From Pseudothioclava arenosa (GTDB lineage: Bacteria; Pseudomonadota; Alphaproteobacteria; Rhodobacterales; Rhodobacteraceae), in NCBI RefSeq assembly GCF_002358085.1, contig NZ_NTJD01000004.1, forward strand, positions 62,001 to 126,000: a DNA stretch of 64,000 nucleotides, written 5' to 3'. Shown piece by piece: positions 57,107 through 64,000 of the stretch. Below the pieces are notes generated by a model. It saw only the letters and a program-made list of their open reading frames with translations, ran no database searches and had not been told where the DNA came from. A program made the position numbers and the translations under genes. How positions within the stretch are numbered: position 1 is the first letter of the stretch; the number at the start of each line of letters is the position of its first letter.

Positions 57107-58723
57107 ATGTCGGCTTCGATCCGGATGCGCGCTGGTCTGTCCTTGGTTTCTGCCGCGGTTCTCGCCGCGTCTCTGGCAGCGGCGCCGCAGGCGCGCGCCG
57201 AGGCGCCGGTGCTTGCCGGCTACACGCAGGCGATTGCGTCGGCCGCCTCGGACGATGCGGCGCTTGCACGGTTCTACGCCGAGCGTGACTATGCGCCGAT
57301 CTGGACCTCGGCTGCAGATGCCGACCGCCGCGCGGCGCTGTTTCGCGCGCTCGACGGGGCGGCGGCCCATGGCCTGCCCGCCCGCGCCTATGATGCCGCG
57401 GGGCTGCGCGCCGCCTTTGCCGCAGTAAAATCCGAACGCCAGCGCGGCGAACTAGAGGTCGCCGTTTCCAAGGCGTTCCTCGCCTATGCCCATGACATGT
57501 CCTCGGGCGTGGTCGATCCGCAAAGCGTCGACTCCGGTATCGTGCGCGAGGTCGTCCGCAAGGACCCGCTGAGCTTCCTGCAAGGCGTCGCCTCCGAGCC
57601 GCCGGGGCTTTATTTCCGCAGCCTCGCACCGCAGGCCCCGCAATATGCGCAGCTTCTCAAGGCCAAGCTCGACCTTGAGGCGCGCATCGCGCAAGGCGGT
57701 TGGGGCGCGACTGTGCCGGGCGGCAAGCTGGAGCCGGGCGATATCGGCCCGCGCGTGATCGCGCTGCGCGAACGGCTGCGTGCGATGGGCTATCTCGGGC
57801 GCTCGGCCAGCGCGCGCTATGATGGCGCGATCCAGAAAGCCGTGCAGCAATTCCAGTTCGACCTCGGCCTGGCGGCTGACGGCGTCGCGGGTGAGGCGAC
57901 GCTGACCGAGATCAACCGCGCCCCCGAGGATCGGCTCGAAAGCCTGATCGTCGGGCTTGAACGGCTGCGCTGGATGAACGGGATCGACCTTGGCCAGCGT
58001 CATGTCTGGGTCAATATCCCCGATTTCACCGTCCGCATCGTCGAGCATGGCAAGGCGATTTTCGAAAGCGTCACCGTCGTCGGGCAGAACCAGAGCGACC
58101 GTCGCACGCCGGAATTCTCGGACGAGATGGACCGCATGGTCATCAACCCGACCTGGCATGTTCCGCGCTCGATCGTCGTCAAGGAATACCTGCCGATGAT
58201 GCAAAAGAACGCGGGCGCGGCGGGGCATATCAAGCTGATCGACGCACGCGGGCGCACGGTGTCGCGCGACGCGGTGGACTTCAGCCAGTTCAACGCCCGC
58301 AATTTCCCCTTCGATATGAAACAGGCCCCGTCCTCGAGCAACGCGCTGGGGCTGGTGAAGTTCCTGTTCCCGAACAAGTACAATATCTACCTGCATGACA
58401 CGCCGTCGAAATCGCTGTTCCAGCGGGATGTGCGCGCCTTCAGCCATGGCTGCGTGCGGGTGGGGCGGCCGTTCGATCTGGCCTACACACTCTTGGGCAT
58501 GCAAAGTGCCACGCCCAAGGATGACTTCCACAAGGTTCTGAACACCGGACGCGAAACCACGGTGATGCTTGAGCATCCGCTACCGGTGCATCTGGTCTAT
58601 TACACCGCCTGGCCGACCGCGCGCGGGCATATCGAGTATCGGCGCGACATTTACGGCCGCGACCGCGCGCTCTTTGCGGCTTTGCAAAAAGCCGGGGTGG
58701 ATTTGCCGCGTCTGACCCATTAA
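57107..58723 (+). CDS. L,D-transpeptidase of the YcbB/LdtD type
   Basis: A 538-residue periplasmic enzyme with signal peptide ending QARA. A helical domain is followed by a peptidoglycan-binding domain near residues 215-265 (LEPGDIGPRVIALRERL, ADGVAGEATLTEIN) and the YkuD catalytic domain. The active site is H..SHGCVRVGRPFDLA with nucleophile C449, and NIYLHDTPSKSLFQRDVRAFSHG is the YcbB signature. It makes 3-3 crosslinks in peptidoglycan. The ATG at 57107 follows CAGGGGGG. Confidence 0.92.
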   Translation: MSASIRMRAGLSLVSAAVLAASLAAAPQARAEAPVLAGYTQAIASAASDDAALARFYAERDYAPIWTSAADADRRAALFRALDGAAAHGLPARAYDAAGLRAAFAAVKSERQRGELEVAVSKAFLAYAHDMSSGVVDPQSVDSGIVREVVRKDPLSFLQGVASEPPGLYFRSLAPQAPQYAQLLKAKLDLEARIAQGGWGATVPGGKLEPGDIGPRVIALRERLRAMGYLGRSASARYDGAIQKAVQQFQFDLGLAADGVAGEATLTEINRAPEDRLESLIVGLERLRWMNGIDLGQRHVWVNIPDFTVRIVEHGKAIFESVTVVGQNQSDRRTPEFSDEMDRMVINPTWHVPRSIVVKEYLPMMQKNAGAAGHIKLIDARGRTVSRDAVDFSQFNARNFPFDMKQAPSSSNALGLVKFLFPNKYNIYLHDTPSKSLFQRDVRAFSHGCVRVGRPFDLAYTLLGMQSATPKDDFHKVLNTGRETTVMLEHPLPVHLVYYTAWPTARGHIEYRRDIYGRDRALFAALQKAGVDLPRLTH

Positions 58724-58770
58724 ATCGGAAGGGAGGCGCTATTCCCGCGCCCCCTCCGAGGATAAAGATC

Positions 58771-59868
58771 ATGTCGCAAACCATTGAAGCCATTGCGAAA
58801 GCCCTCTCGGCAGAGGCCGAGGGCGATCTTGGCATCAAGGTCACGTCCGCCTCCGAGCCGCCTTCGGCGCGCGCCGATCAGCTCGCGCTGGCGATGGATG
58901 CGAAATATCTCGATGGCATCGCGAAGGGCGCCGCGCGCGCGGCGATCGTGCCTGCGGGCACGGATTGGCGCGCGCTTGGGCTTGAGGCCGCGATTTTTGT
59001 CACGCGCCCGCGCCTTGCGATGGCGGGGCTGTCGCGCGCCTTCGATCCGGGTCCGGAAATCGCGCCCGGATTTCATCCGACGGCAGTGATCGACCCCTCG
59101 GCGACGATCGGCATCGACGCTGCGATCGGGCCTTTCGTGGTGATCGGGCGGGGCGTGGTGATCGGTGCCGGGGCGCGGATCGCCTCGCATGTCTCGATCG
59201 CCGAGGGCACGCATATCGGTGCGGATGCGATGATCCTGCAAGGCGCGCGGATCGGCGCACGGGTGCGGATCGGGGATCGCTTCATCTGCCAACCCGGCGC
59301 GGTGATCGGCGCGGACGGGTTTTCCTTTGTCACGCCCGAAAAATCCGGAGTTGAAGAAATCCGTGCAACCCTCGGAGTTCGCGGAGAAATTCATGAGCAG
59401 AACTGGACGCGCATCCACTCGCTCGGCACTGTCGAGATCGGCGATGATGTCGAGATCGGCGCGAATTCCACGATTGACCGCGGCACGGTGCGCGCAACCT
59501 CGATCGGCAGCGGCACCAAGCTCGATAACCTCGTTCATATCGGCCATAACGTGCAAGTCGGGCGCGATTGCCTGCTGTGCGGGCAGGTCGGCATCGCGGG
59601 CTCGTCGAAGATCGGCGACCGGGTCGTGCTGGCCGGGCAATGCGGTGTCTCGGACAATATCTTTGTCGGAGACGATGTGATCGCGGGCGGCTCGACCAAG
59701 ATCTTTTCCAATGCGCCCAACGGCCGCGTGCTTTTGGGCAGCCCCGCGACCAAGATGGAAACCCAGGTCGAGATTCAGAAAAACCTGCGCCGGCTCGGGC
59801 GACTTTTCACGCAAGTGGCCGAGCTTCGGGAAACTGTTACACGACTCACGCAAAAGGGTGACGTCTAA
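58771..59868 (+). CDS. lpxD: UDP-3-O-acylglucosamine N-acyltransferase LpxD
   Basis: A 365-residue enzyme that adds the second acyl chain to UDP-3-O-acylglucosamine in lipid A synthesis. An N-terminal domain is followed by about ten hexapeptide repeats (GADAMILQGARIGARVRIGD and on) forming a left-handed beta-helix; the catalytic histidine is in LDNLVHIGHNVQVG. The C-terminus is a helical tail. Unlike the usual bamA-lpxD-fabZ-lpxA cluster, it is followed here by an ACP and a ketoacyl synthase. Confidence 0.94.
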   Translation: MSQTIEAIAKALSAEAEGDLGIKVTSASEPPSARADQLALAMDAKYLDGIAKGAARAAIVPAGTDWRALGLEAAIFVTRPRLAMAGLSRAFDPGPEIAPGFHPTAVIDPSATIGIDAAIGPFVVIGRGVVIGAGARIASHVSIAEGTHIGADAMILQGARIGARVRIGDRFICQPGAVIGADGFSFVTPEKSGVEEIRATLGVRGEIHEQNWTRIHSLGTVEIGDDVEIGANSTIDRGTVRATSIGSGTKLDNLVHIGHNVQVGRDCLLCGQVGIAGSSKIGDRVVLAGQCGVSDNIFVGDDVIAGGSTKIFSNAPNGRVLLGSPATKMETQVEIQKNLRRLGRLFTQVAELRETVTRLTQKGDV

Positions 59869-59878
59869 CAGCAACCAG

Positions 59879-60157
59879 ATGAGGCCCGCCGTGCAAGACC
59901 GTATCCTCGATATCATCGCCCGCGAAGCCCTGCGCGATCCGTCCGAACTCACCCCCGAGATGACCTTGGAAGAGCTGGGGCTGGATAGCCTCGGTCTGGT
60001 CGAGGTGATTTTCGCGATCGAAGAAAGCTTTGGCATCTCGGTGCCGTTCAACGCCAATGCGCCCGATGCCTCGGGGTTCGACCTCAGCTCGATCGGTGCG
60101 GTCGCGCGGGCGGTCGAGCGGCTCGTGATGGGTCAGCCGACGGCACAGGTCGCCTGA
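59879..60157 (+). CDS. Acyl carrier protein, specialised
   Basis: A 92-residue ACP with the phosphopantetheine serine S37 in ELGLDSLGLVEV. The flanks (FAIEESFGISVPFNANAPDASGFDLSSIGAVA) differ from the housekeeping AcpP in having an insertion in the second half, as in AcpXL-type carriers of rhizobia. It lies 10 bases after lpxD and three before the ketoacyl synthase, so it probably carries acyl chains for lipid A or another envelope lipid. Confidence 0.85.
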   Translation: MRPAVQDRILDIIAREALRDPSELTPEMTLEELGLDSLGLVEVIFAIEESFGISVPFNANAPDASGFDLSSIGAVARAVERLVMGQPTAQVA

Positions 60158-60160
60158 TCC

Positions 60161-61372
60161 ATGCGAAGAGTTGTCATCACCGGAGCCGGCACGATCAACG
60201 CGTTGGCTCTGGATGTGGCGGGAACCTATGCCGCGATGCGCGACGGGCGCTCGGGGATCGGCCCGCTGGAATTTCCCGACGCCGACCGCCTGCTGATCGG
60301 CATTGGCGGGCAGGTGCGGGGCTTTGACCCGGCGGCGCATTTCGAAGGTTCGAAACGCGCGCTCTATGATCCATTCACCCAATTCGCTCTGGTCGCCGCG
60401 CGCGAGGCGATGGCCTCGGCCGGGCTTGAGGCCTTGCCCGGTGCGGCCGAGCGCTGGGGCTGCATCATGGGCACGGCGGGCGGCGGCAATGCCACCGTCA
60501 ACGAGGCCTTCCGCGCGGTTTTCGCCGAGGGGCGCAACCGCGTCCACCCGTTCACCGTGCCGCGCCTGATGCCCAATGCCGCCTGCTCGCATATCGCGAT
60601 GGACTGGGGGATTTTCGGGCCGAGCTTTACCGTCTCGACCGCCTGCGCCAGTTCGAACCATGCGATCGGCCTTGCGTTCCAGATGGTGCGCTCAGGGATG
60701 GTCGACGGGATGCTGGCTGGCGGCTCGGAATCGATGCTGAATTTCGGCGGGCTGAAGGCCTGGGAAGGGCTGCGCGTGATGTCGCCCGACGGTTGCCGCC
60801 CGTTTTCCAGGACCCGCAACGGCATGGTGCAGGGCGAGGGCGCGGGTGTCTTCGTTCTGGAGACGCTTGAGGCAGCGCAGGCGCGCGGCGCGCCGATCCT
60901 GGCCGAGATCCGCGGCTTTGCCATGAGCTCGGACGCGGGCGATATCGTGATGCCCTCGGTCGACGGCGCGGCGCGCGCGATCCGGGGCGCGCTGGACGAT
61001 GCGGGGCTCGCGCCCGACCAGATCGGCTATATCAACGCCCATGGCACCGGCACGGCGGCCAATGACCGGATTGAATCGCTGGCGATCCGGCAGGTTCTGG
61101 GCTCGGCGGCGGATCGGGTGATGGTGTCCGCGACCAAGGCGATGCATGGCCACCTGATTGGCGGCACCGGCGCGGTCGAACTGCTGGCCTGCCTGCTGGC
61201 GCTGAACGAAAGCATCATCGCGCCGACGATCAATTTCGATGAACCCGACCCGGATTGCGACCTGGATATCGTGCCGAATGTCGCGCGCCGGGCCGAGGTC
61301 GAAGCGGTCCTGTCCAACGCCTTCGCCTTTGGCGGGCTGAATGCGGTTCTGGCGCTAAGCTCCGTGAAATAA
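60161..61372 (+). CDS. Beta-ketoacyl-ACP synthase, KAS II (FabF)-like
   Basis: A 403-residue condensing enzyme with an intact Cys-His-His triad: C162 in STACASSN, His in NAHGTGT near 297 and His in ATKAMHGHLIGGTGA near 330. It elongates an acyl-ACP with malonyl-ACP. The neighbouring ACP is its likely partner, and lpxD its likely customer. It ends at a strong terminator, making lpxD-acp-KAS one transcription unit. Confidence 0.9.
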   Translation: MRRVVITGAGTINALALDVAGTYAAMRDGRSGIGPLEFPDADRLLIGIGGQVRGFDPAAHFEGSKRALYDPFTQFALVAAREAMASAGLEALPGAAERWGCIMGTAGGGNATVNEAFRAVFAEGRNRVHPFTVPRLMPNAACSHIAMDWGIFGPSFTVSTACASSNHAIGLAFQMVRSGMVDGMLAGGSESMLNFGGLKAWEGLRVMSPDGCRPFSRTRNGMVQGEGAGVFVLETLEAAQARGAPILAEIRGFAMSSDAGDIVMPSVDGAARAIRGALDDAGLAPDQIGYINAHGTGTAANDRIESLAIRQVLGSAADRVMVSATKAMHGHLIGGTGAVELLACLLALNESIIAPTINFDEPDPDCDLDIVPNVARRAEVEAVLSNAFAFGGLNAVLALSSVK

Positions 61373-61398
61373 AAAACCGCCCCCGTGGGGGCGGTTTC
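61372..61398 (+). terminator. Terminator of the lpxD-acp-KAS operon (bidirectional)
   Basis: AAACCGCCCCC (61374-61384) pairs with GGGGGCGGTTT (61387-61397). A-runs and T-runs flank both sides, so it can also end the converging ialB-type transcript. Confidence 0.75.
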
Positions 61399-61421
61399 AA
61401 ACCGTGAAGGCCGGGCGCGGA

Positions 61422-62069
61422 TTACTGCGCGTTCGCCTTGCTCGCCGCGTCATAGGCGGCGGTGAAGCCCTTGAGCGCGATCGTCAGCAGCACCTTCTGA
61501 TCGGGGGCGACCGCGGGCACCACGACCATTTTCGCTTCGTTGCCGCGCTTGAACGCGTTGATCTCGTTGTCGGTGATCGCGAGGCGTGCGGCACAGCCCG
61601 AGGCGGTGCAGAACGTGTAGGGGTAGACCATCGGATCGGCGCCATCGACCGAGATCGCGAGGTTCTGGCTGAGCAGCGTGCCGAGCGGCGTCATCACCGT
61701 CGCGGCGGCCTTGACCTTTTCCTGGCCATTCAGCGGCAGCATCGAGATTTGCGCCACGCGGGTGCCGTTGTCATCGGTCAGCAGTTGCAGGATCTGGCAA
61801 GGGTCCTTGCCGTCTTCGGTACGGATGCAGACCAGTTCCCAGGACTCGAATCTGTTGGCGATATATTCGGCGCCGATGACGGGCTCGGTGGGCTCGGCCG
61901 GGGCGGCTTCAGGCGCAGCTTCGGGGGCGGCCGCCTCGGGCGCTGCTGCTTCGGGTGCTGCGGCTTCCGGGGCCGGTTCGGTGCTCGGGGTCGCCGTGTC
62001 CTGCGCCTGCGCCATGCCGGCCATCACCAGCAGGGCCGCGATCAGGAGGGGGGACTTGAACTGTGCCAT
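61422..62069 (-). CDS. Invasion-associated locus B (IalB) family protein with Ala/Pro/Glu repeat
   Basis: A 215-residue exported protein. The signal peptide ends near GMAQAQ. Residues 25-60 are a low-complexity run of PEAAA repeats, expected to be an extended, periplasm-spanning linker. The rest is an IalB domain with paired cysteines (LVCIRTEDGKDPCQILQ, FCTASGCAARLAI). IalB members are periplasmic or outer-membrane proteins of unclear function, first noted in Bartonella. It converges with the KAS gene. Confidence 0.85.
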   Translation of the reverse strand: MAQFKSPLLIAALLVMAGMAQAQDTATPSTEPAPEAAAPEAAAPEAAAPEAAPEAAPAEPTEPVIGAEYIANRFESWELVCIRTEDGKDPCQILQLLTDDNGTRVAQISMLPLNGQEKVKAAATVMTPLGTLLSQNLAISVDGADPMVYPYTFCTASGCAARLAITDNEINAFKRGNEAKMVVVPAVAPDQKVLLTIALKGFTAAYDAASKANAQ

Positions 62070-62338
62070 TCGATACTTCCTTCGAGTTGGGTCGGCGCAG
62101 CGATACCACGCCGCCGACGCCCTGTCAGGCCCGTTTTTGGAAGCCGGCAGTCACGCTTTGGTGGCTGGCAACTCCTTGCCGACACGCCAAAATGACGAAA
62201 GCGGCCCCGAGTGGAACCGCCTTCGATTATTCTCCCTGTCGGACTGGCCGACTTCGTTATGGCGCGAACGCTAATCCGAAGATTTCGGGTGGTCAACAGG
62301 GTTTTTGCGCGCACCCCACGGGTCGCCGAGCGCCCCAT
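62070..62338. other. Intergenic region upstream of the IalB-type gene
   Basis: No gene or clear RNA is seen. It should contain the promoter of the IalB-type gene; CGAAGGAAGTATC immediately before the ATG holds its ribosome-binding site. Confidence 0.4.
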
Positions 62339-62440
62339 GAAAAGAGCCGCACCCGAAAGTGCGGCCAGTTTGCAGGGAGGAAACATCCGAAGGCCCGAAA
62401 CCCGGGCGTGGACAGATAAACTCTGGCATGGATTGGTTAA
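62339..62440 (-). ncRNA. Possible small RNA with terminator and exposed CCTCCC
   Basis: On the minus strand a hairpin GCCGCAC/GTGCGGC (62347-62353, 62360-62366) is followed by CTCTTTTC, a normal terminator, yet no minus-strand gene precedes it. Upstream lie TTTCCTCCCTGC, an unpaired anti-Shine-Dalgarno-like string, and a GCCCG/CGGGC hairpin. This resembles trans-acting sRNAs of Rhodobacter with CCUCC loops. The promoter is not clear. Confidence 0.35.
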
Positions 62441-62484
62441 TTTAGTATTGTCTCGCCAAAGATGTGATCTGCGTGGAGCGTGAA

Positions 62485-64000
62485 ATGACCGGGGTTCTGA
62501 CCGAAGCGGGCGTGTTCGTGGGCGGGGGCGGCGAAGGTTATGCCGAGCCGCAGGAACTGCTGATGAAATTCGGCAACCGGCACGGGCTGATCGCGGGGGC
62601 GACGGGCACGGGCAAGACGGTGACGCTGCAGATCCTCGCAGAGGCGTTTTCCGCCGCCGGTGTTCCGGTGTTCATGTCCGATATCAAGGGCGATCTTTCG
62701 GGGCTGGCGAAATCGGGCTCCGAGACCCACAAGCTGCACGAGCCCTTCATGAAGCGATCAGCAACGATCGGGTTTGAGTTGTCCTATACCGCGTTTCCGG
62801 TCACCTTCTGGGACATGTTCGGCGAGCAGGGCCACCCGGTGCGCACGACGATTTCCGAGATGGGGCCGCTGTTGCTCGCGCGTCTGATGGGGCTGAGCGA
62901 GGCGCAGGAGGGCGTGCTGAACATCGCCTTCCACCTGGCCGATTCCGAGGGGCTGGCGCTTCTGGATCTGGCCGATCTGCGCACCATGCTGACCTATGTC
63001 GCCGAGCAGGCAGATGAGCTGACCAAACGCTACGGCAATGTCGATGCACGTTCGGTGGGGGCGATCCAGCGGCAATTGCTGGTGCTCGAAAATCAAGGCG
63101 CGACGAGCTTCTTCGGCGAGCCGGCGCTCGATCTGGCCGATATGATGAGCCATGACAGCGACGGGCGCGGGCGGATCAACATCCTTGCCGCCGACAAGCT
63201 GATGGGCAGCCCGCGGCTTTACGCGACCTTCCTGCTCTGGCTGCTGTCCGAGCTGTTCGAGGAGCTGCCCGAGGTCGGCAACCCCGACAAGCCGAAATTC
63301 GTGTTCTTCTTCGATGAGGCGCACCTGCTGTTCGACGACGCGCCCAAGGCCCTGCTCGACAAGGTCGAGCAGGTCGCGCGGCTTATTCGCTCGAAAGGGG
63401 TGGGCGTTTATTTCATCACGCAGAACCCGGCCGATGTGCCCGATGATATCCTTGGACAGCTCGGCAACCGGGTGCAGCATGCGCTGCGCGCCTTCACCGG
63501 CAAGGACCAGCGTGAATTGCAGCGCGCCGCCGAGAATTACCGCCCGAACCCGCGCTTCGATACCGCCGATGCGATCAAGGAGGTTGGCACTGGCGAGGCG
63601 GTGACCTCGTTCCTCGAGGCCAAGGGCGTGCCGGGCGTGGCCGAGCGCACGCTGATCCGTCCGCCCTGTTCGCAGCTTGGCCCGATCACCCCCGAGGAAC
63701 GCCGCGCGGTGCTGCAATCCTCGGCGCTCGGGATGAAATACGACACCGCGATCGACCGCGACTCGGCCCATGAAATCCTGACCCGCCGCGCCGAGGCCGC
63801 CGCACAGGAGGCCGCCGAGGCCGAGGCCCGCGCGGCCGCCGAGAAGGCCGATGAAAAGCGGCTGCGCGAATTCAACAAGGCGCGCCGCTACGATCAGGGC
63901 AAGACCGTGACCAAGACCAGCACGCGCAAGACCAACTCGTCGCGGCGTTCCGACAGTCTGGTCGAGACCTTTGCGAAAAGCGTGGTGCGCCAGCTTGGCA
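62485..64000 (+). CDS. HerA-like ATPase, DUF853 family, truncated by window edge
   Basis: The first 505 codons of a FtsK/HerA-type ATPase. Walker A is GATGTGKTVTLQ near residue 40, Walker B FVFFFDEAHLLFDD near 275, and ITQNPADVPDDILGQLGNRVQHALRAFTGKD is a hallmark of the DUF853 (YjgR-like) family. A helical Ala/Glu-rich region starts near residue 435, then a basic Ser/Thr/Lys segment (VTKTSTRKTNSSRRS). The frame is open to the end of the window, with the C-terminus missing. GTGGAGCG precedes the ATG. Function in DNA processing is presumed but not established. Confidence 0.88.
   Translation, partial: MTGVLTEAGVFVGGGGEGYAEPQELLMKFGNRHGLIAGATGTGKTVTLQILAEAFSAAGVPVFMSDIKGDLSGLAKSGSETHKLHEPFMKRSATIGFELSYTAFPVTFWDMFGEQGHPVRTTISEMGPLLLARLMGLSEAQEGVLNIAFHLADSEGLALLDLADLRTMLTYVAEQADELTKRYGNVDARSVGAIQRQLLVLENQGATSFFGEPALDLADMMSHDSDGRGRINILAADKLMGSPRLYATFLLWLLSELFEELPEVGNPDKPKFVFFFDEAHLLFDDAPKALLDKVEQVARLIRSKGVGVYFITQNPADVPDDILGQLGNRVQHALRAFTGKDQRELQRAAENYRPNPRFDTADAIKEVGTGEAVTSFLEAKGVPGVAERTLIRPPCSQLGPITPEERRAVLQSSALGMKYDTAIDRDSAHEILTRRAEAAAQEAAEAEARAAAEKADEKRLREFNKARRYDQGKTVTKTSTRKTNSSRRSDSLVETFAKSVVRQLG

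Overview
The window reads as chromosome of a GC-rich alphaproteobacterium of the order Rhodobacterales (Rhodobacteraceae/Paracoccaceae type; genus not resolved). The evidence is CtrA next to its inhibitor SciP, an IscR with a single cysteine as known from Rhodobacter, the iscR-desulfurase-sufBCD-sufS order, DUF1127, RTX-Hint proteins, TrmFO, and an alphaproteobacterial-type SOS box (GTTC-N7-GTTC). Almost all genes are densely packed housekeeping genes, many with 1-8 base overlaps.

Layout. 0-3 kb: 3' end of putA, a ureohydrolase and a glycerate kinase. 3-6 kb: membrane protein, phasin-like protein, DUF2059 protein, mnmA. 5.9-11.3 kb: sciP, ctrA, ligA, recG. 11.3-11.5 kb: an SOS box followed by a 40-residue membrane-type protein. 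11.6-22.2 kb: chemoreceptor, Fe-S scaffold-like protein, hisI, gluQ, trmFO, porin-like barrel, gyrA, DsbB-like and YqaA-type membrane proteins, zinc metallopeptidase. 22.3-27.0 kb: a small integrative element splitting a tRNA-Leu(CAA) gene. 27.9-31.8 kb: two paralogous RTX-Hint proteins. 31.9-36.7 kb: DUF1127, a MocR-type regulator and a polyamine-type ABC transporter. 36.7-43.9 kb: typA, SMR exporter, tandem YitT proteins, icd, HD hydrolase, alpha/beta hydrolase. 44.1-51.8 kb: suf operon. 51.9-53.5 kb: tRNA-Arg(CCG), TetR regulator, tag. 53.7-56.1 kb: octaheme cytochrome plus cytochrome b. 56.2-58.7 kb: two cell-wall proteins. 58.8-61.4 kb: lpxD with its own ACP and ketoacyl synthase. 61.4-64 kb: IalB-type protein and a HerA/DUF853 ATPase running off the end.

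The most unusual part is the element at about 22355-26913. It is bounded by a 10-base direct repeat inside the anticodon arm of a host tRNA-Leu(CAA), whose two halves still pair perfectly in the acceptor stem across 4.5 kb. The host tRNA is not rebuilt at either end. Instead the element carries a complete tRNA-Leu of different sequence but the same CAA anticodon. Its first gene matches only the N-terminal (promoter-binding) domain of a T7-type single-subunit RNA polymerase. Its last larger gene is a tyrosine integrase lacking the middle of the protein, including the first catalytic arginine. Both ends carry five copies of TGTTGC (either orientation) within 60-80 bases, as expected of integrase arm sites. 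The order att-RNAP-...-int-att is that of an integrated temperate T7-like podovirus with nearly everything else gone, so it is either a deletion remnant or a minimal phage satellite.

The second notable locus is the SOS box upstream of the 40-residue gene after recG, a candidate DNA-damage-induced small membrane protein comparable in concept to SidA of Caulobacter. Assignments rest on reading the sequence and on family knowledge; no database search was run.
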